Origin: VGWB01 sp964480945
Lineage (GTDB): Bacteria; Bacteroidota; Ignavibacteria; UBA10030
DNA length: 9,487 nt
Direction of reading: 5' to 3'
Assembly: GCA_964480945.1 (NCBI GenBank)
Contig: CAYZRX010000106.1
Location: 1-9,487, forward strand
Below the pieces are notes generated by a model. That model had not been told where the DNA came from, searched no databases, and saw only the letters and a program-made list of their open reading frames with translations. Position numbers and translations under genes: made by a program. Numbering within the stretch: the stretch's first letter is position 1; every line of letters begins with the position of its first letter. Below are positions 6,546 through 9,487 of this stretch, piece after piece.

Positions 6546-7385
6546 TCAAAAACGATACGTAAACCCGACGCGCGATGGGGTGACAAAGAAGCTGAAGGAT
6601 TGCGGCTCGTCCCTACGATCCATCAAATCCCTGAAACCGGTACCTACGGATTTGCCGATCGCGTAACCGATGAGCGCCCCTGCCGCCGCATCCGATAACC
6701 AATGAATATTCGTCGACACGCCCAATCCGATCAACGAAGCATAGGTGAATCCACCATACCTAATGATGGCGCTCTCAGGATAGAGCTGCATCAGCGTGGT
6801 TGCCATGGCAAATGCCGTGGCGGTATGGCTGCTCGGCCAGCCTTCGTAGACGCCCCCGCGTAAGAAACCGAACCTGAAGTCCCCACTGTAATCGCGCGGA
6901 TTTTCCGGACTATCCGGCGGTACCCGTCCGGTAAACGCTTTCAGCGCCGACGTCATGACCCCGGCCAGTATGGCCGCTTGCCCCAGGGCCAGTCCCGTGT
7001 ATTGAAGCCTCGCATCCTCCTTCGATCGCCCGTACAGATAGAGTCCGACCGGAACCGCGACGGAGGCAAGGGGACCAATGCCTACAAATACGAAGCCTGC
7101 ATCGGAGATCCACTTGTGGTCCTGCGCATTCCGGTACCATCGCCAATCGAGACCGCTCTTCACAATTCCATACGTTCCTGCACCGGCGAGCAGGTAATTC
7201 AGGCCGTAGTTGACCGTAAGGGAGCCGACAAGATGGTCCCCCACCTTATAGAAGACATCGGTGATGGGAACCAGACGAGCGCCCTCCGCACTATTTTGAG
7301 CGTGACTGCCAATTGGTAGGAAGATGACGAAGGCCGGCAGTGAGATCAAATACCGCATTCTTATTGCAGTCTTGAAGAAACGCAT
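6546..7385 (-). CDS. PAP2-superfamily phosphatase homologue with altered signature motifs
   Basis: 279 residues from the ATG at 7385. A GTG two codons upstream is possible, but AGGG lies nine bases before the ATG. The N-terminus has a basic start and a hydrophobic core (YLISLPAFVIFLPIG) ending SHA-Q near residue 29, a signal peptide or anchor; further hydrophobic helices lie about 95-120 and 130-150. PAP2 (phosphatidate phosphatase / acid phosphatase) features: KAFTGRVPP from Lys149, FRFGFLRGG then GWPSSHT with the His at 187, and IHWLSD with His228 and Asp232. Two signature arginines are not in place: motif 1 (K-x6-R-P) ends PP rather than RP, and the motif 3 position six before His228 is Gly222. 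Related enzymes act on lipid phosphates or undecaprenyl pyrophosphate outside the cytoplasm; the substrate here is unknown. The C-terminal extension ends VGFTYRF. It follows the receptor gene by 72 nt and is probably co-transcribed with it. Confidence 0.87.
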   Translation of the reverse strand: MRFFKTAIRMRYLISLPAFVIFLPIGSHAQNSAEGARLVPITDVFYKVGDHLVGSLTVNYGLNYLLAGAGTYGIVKSGLDWRWYRNAQDHKWISDAGFVFVGIGPLASVAVPVGLYLYGRSKEDARLQYTGLALGQAAILAGVMTSALKAFTGRVPPDSPENPRDYSGDFRFGFLRGGVYEGWPSSHTATAFAMATTLMQLYPESAIIRYGGFTYASLIGLGVSTNIHWLSDAAAGALIGYAIGKSVGTGFRDLMDRRDEPQSFSFFVTPSRVGFTYRF

Positions 7386-7457
7386 GCGCACAAACCCTGT
7401 TTCGGTACGAACCGACCAAGTCGTTCTGCCGTGACGCCTCCCGTCGGCCGGACTTTC

Positions 7458-9487
7458 TTACTGACTGTTATCATATTGCAGGGTTTCCTCCTTGCCCTTT
7501 TTCGGCGCCCTTCCAAAATTGTAGGTGAGACCCAAATAGACAATCCGCGCATCACGCCTATTCACAACCGCTTGCGTTAGCGAGGGGGTATCGATGGTCA
7601 CTTCCCGCCTCAATGTCCTGAAGACGTCTGCCGCCGTCAGCACGACAGAGAGCTTATTGGCCATCAGCTCCTGCCTCACTCCGAAGTTGACGACATGGCT
7701 CGGCGCGTACTCCCCCTGCGGCGTCAAGCGTGCAGAATTGTATCTTGCATTGAGCTGCACCATTGTCCCTCTGGTGACATTCACATTGCATGTGAGCACC
7801 CCGCTCCACGACAGCACGGACTTGCTGCTGCTGTAACCGAGGTTCGATGCGTCGATTTGGTTGCGGAAGACATCGACGCTCAGGTTCGACGTCAGGTAGT
7901 TGCTCACCGATCCGGAGAGAATCAGCGATGTGCCGAGCGCCCGGCCGCTCGAGAGATTCGTATGGGTCCTGAGCACTGTGGAGTCGTTGAGCGCCTGCAG
8001 CACCGTCGTGAACTGGTTGTACGTGTAACGGTAATAGATGCTCGGCAGGATCGAGATGTAATCGTTCTGCACCTTGATGCCGAGTTCGACGGAGTGAATG
8101 AATTCCGGCAGCAGGTGCGGATTGCCGGCAGAGATCGTCCGCGGGTCCTGGTATTCCGGGAACGGGTTCATATCGTCGGTCTCCGGCCTCCGTGTCCGCT
8201 TGCTGTAATTGAGCTGCAGCTCGGCCGCCTCGTTCAGCTCGTAGGAAAGGTGGACTGACGGATAGAGTGTAAAGTACTTGCTCGGGATGACGGAGTCCTG
8301 CGCGACGAGGTTCGATTGAGTCCGGGCCGCTTCCATGCGCAACCCCGCCAGGAAGGAGAACGGCCCGAATTTGTTCTCGTAGGTAGCATACAGGGCCTGG
8401 ATATTCTCGTCGTACACGAAGCGGTTGGTTTTCGTCAGGTCGGTGACGAACTGCCCTTGCAGCGGGTCCATATATTCGGCGTGGAGGTCGAACGTATACT
8501 GATTGAATTCGCCGGCGTATCCTGCCTCGAACGTGGAGTGTTCCGCGAGAGGATTCGAATAATCCAGCGTCACCTCCGTCTGCCGTTCCCCCTGCTTGAG
8601 GAGCGTGTTGTCGTATTCATTTGCAGCCGTCGGCGTGAAGTAGACCGTCGAATAATGATTGTCTTCCTGCTCCGGAGCGTTGGAGGATTTCACGTCGAGG
8701 CGAAGCGTATGGTCCTTGCCGGGAAAATTGTGCTGATAGAAAGAGGTGAACCCGTACTCCTTCTCATACTCGGGATCATGCCGGTCGCGGTCATAGTTGC
8801 TTGTCACGACGCCGCTGGCGTCGTGCAGGATGGTGGCGGCGACATCGTTCCGGGTGAAGTGATTGTAGAAATAGGTGCCTGCAAGACCGAACTTGTTCGA
8901 CAGGTCGGGCGCATAGTCGAAGCCGAGACCGCCGATGGTCGCCAGCGGCCGGGAGTTGGAGACCAGGTTCTGCTGGTAATGGCTCGTCGTCATGAGCGTA
9001 TCGACCTGCGTCCGGAGATCGGCATTCGTGCGGGTGCGCGTGTCCTGGCGCAAGCTGAAATTTCCATAGAGGTTCATATCGCCGGAATTGTAATTCAAAC
9101 GCGCGTTGCCATTGTACCGGTCGCTGACGCCTGCGTTGGCAGCAATTGTACCGTTGAGGCCTAGCACGGTATTCTTCTTCAGAACAATGTTGATGATGCC
9201 GGACGTTCCGTCGGGCCGGTACTTAGCAGAGGGGTTGTCGATGACTTCGATCTTGTCGATGGTGTTGGCGGGCAGTTGCTGAAGGACTTCGGCCCGGCTC
9301 TTTCCCATCAGCGGCGATGTTTGGCCGTTGATGAGGATCAGGACGTTGGATGACCCGCGCAGGCTCACATTGCCGTCGATATCGACCTCGATCGAGGGGA
9401 CGTTTTGCAGCAGGTCGCTCGCCGACCCGGTTTTCGCCATGATGTCCTGGCTGACGTTGTAGACCTTCCGGTCGATTTCGCTGTTGA
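7458..9487 (-). CDS. Outer-membrane beta-barrel receptor, TonB-dependent-receptor-like (N-terminus outside window)
   Basis: 675 residues are visible; the frame runs off the right edge, so the signal peptide and probably a carboxypeptidase-regulatory-like domain are missing. The first visible residues (EIDRKVYNVSQDI) lead into the plug: LLQNVPSIEVDIDGNVSLRG, VLILINGQ, then IEVIDNPSAKYRPDGTSGII and NIVLKKN near residue 105. Residues about 115-655 are barrel strands rich in aromatic and polar alternation, including YSKRTRRPETDDMNPFP and AGNPHLLPE, which are typical of the outer-membrane beta-barrel family OMP_b-brl_3. The last strand (YLGLTYNFG) is followed by a charged tail of about 16 residues. 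Members are thought to take part in uptake or surface functions; no substrate can be read from the sequence. No internal stops or frame breaks are seen. It is the promoter-proximal gene of the pair with the PAP2 homologue. Confidence 0.92.
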   Translation of the reverse strand, partial: NSEIDRKVYNVSQDIMAKTGSASDLLQNVPSIEVDIDGNVSLRGSSNVLILINGQTSPLMGKSRAEVLQQLPANTIDKIEVIDNPSAKYRPDGTSGIINIVLKKNTVLGLNGTIAANAGVSDRYNGNARLNYNSGDMNLYGNFSLRQDTRTRTNADLRTQVDTLMTTSHYQQNLVSNSRPLATIGGLGFDYAPDLSNKFGLAGTYFYNHFTRNDVAATILHDASGVVTSNYDRDRHDPEYEKEYGFTSFYQHNFPGKDHTLRLDVKSSNAPEQEDNHYSTVYFTPTAANEYDNTLLKQGERQTEVTLDYSNPLAEHSTFEAGYAGEFNQYTFDLHAEYMDPLQGQFVTDLTKTNRFVYDENIQALYATYENKFGPFSFLAGLRMEAARTQSNLVAQDSVIPSKYFTLYPSVHLSYELNEAAELQLNYSKRTRRPETDDMNPFPEYQDPRTISAGNPHLLPEFIHSVELGIKVQNDYISILPSIYYRYTYNQFTTVLQALNDSTVLRTHTNLSSGRALGTSLILSGSVSNYLTSNLSVDVFRNQIDASNLGYSSSKSVLSWSGVLTCNVNVTRGTMVQLNARYNSARLTPQGEYAPSHVVNFGVRQELMANKLSVVLTAADVFRTLRREVTIDTPSLTQAVVNRRDARIVYLGLTYNFGRAPKKGKEETLQYDNSQ

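Noticed and set aside
7402..7415. TCGGT/ACCGA inverted repeat between the receptor and PAP2 genes
   Set aside because: Five-base arms with no T tract; too short to call a terminator or operator.
8316..9164. 282-codon plus-strand frame opposite the receptor gene
   Set aside because: Rich in V, I, R and E from reverse-complemented barrel codons; antisense shadow of the receptor.
1..9487. Search for CRISPR arrays, tRNA/rRNA genes, transposases, phage, toxin-antitoxin or defence genes
   Set aside because: No spaced direct repeats, no tRNA-like arms, and no protein with such motifs was seen on either strand.

Overview
The window looks like part of a metagenome-assembled contig from a Gram-negative bacterium of the FCB superphylum (Bacteroidota, Ignavibacteria and relatives). 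This is inferred from gene content: an outer-membrane beta-barrel receptor of the OMP_b-brl_3 type, a CBM9-like/DUF5916 envelope protein, a Ser/Thr kinase fused to a TolB-like domain and TPRs, and the start of a PD40-type secreted protein. Base composition is moderately GC-rich by eye. Several genes have recognisable Shine-Dalgarno sequences, the kinase gene very clearly, which fits deeper FCB lineages better than typical Bacteroidia. A run of exactly 100 N marks a scaffold join.

Every supported gene is on the minus strand, so transcription runs from high to low coordinates. From right to left: (1) a TonB-dependent-receptor-like outer-membrane protein, cut at its N-terminus by the window edge (7458-9487); (2) a secreted or membrane PAP2-family phosphatase homologue, 72 nt downstream and probably co-transcribed (6546-7385); (3) a 328-bp spacer with a good promoter candidate; (4) a Ser/Thr protein kinase-TolB-TPR protein with a TTG start and a strong ribosome binding site (4043-6217), whose catalytic core lies in the N run; (5) a 248-bp spacer with a terminator-like hairpin; (6) a large exported CBM9-like/DUF5916 protein (1560-3794); (7) a decayed stretch (about 840-1560) with a small unrecognised ORF and a 39-codon stump of a PD40-type secreted protein; (8) nadC, quinolinate phosphoribosyltransferase, missing only its last few codons at the left edge (1-836).

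The genes do not form one obvious pathway. Three encode cell-envelope proteins (receptor, PAP2 homologue, DUF5916 protein), the kinase is a predicted cytoplasmic signalling protein, and nadC is NAD-biosynthesis housekeeping. I found no CRISPR array, tRNA, rRNA, insertion sequence or phage gene, and no convincing new system. The points most worth a second look are the kinase gap, which is far too short for the missing catalytic core, the PAP2 homologue lacking two signature arginines, and the gene stump upstream of nadC.
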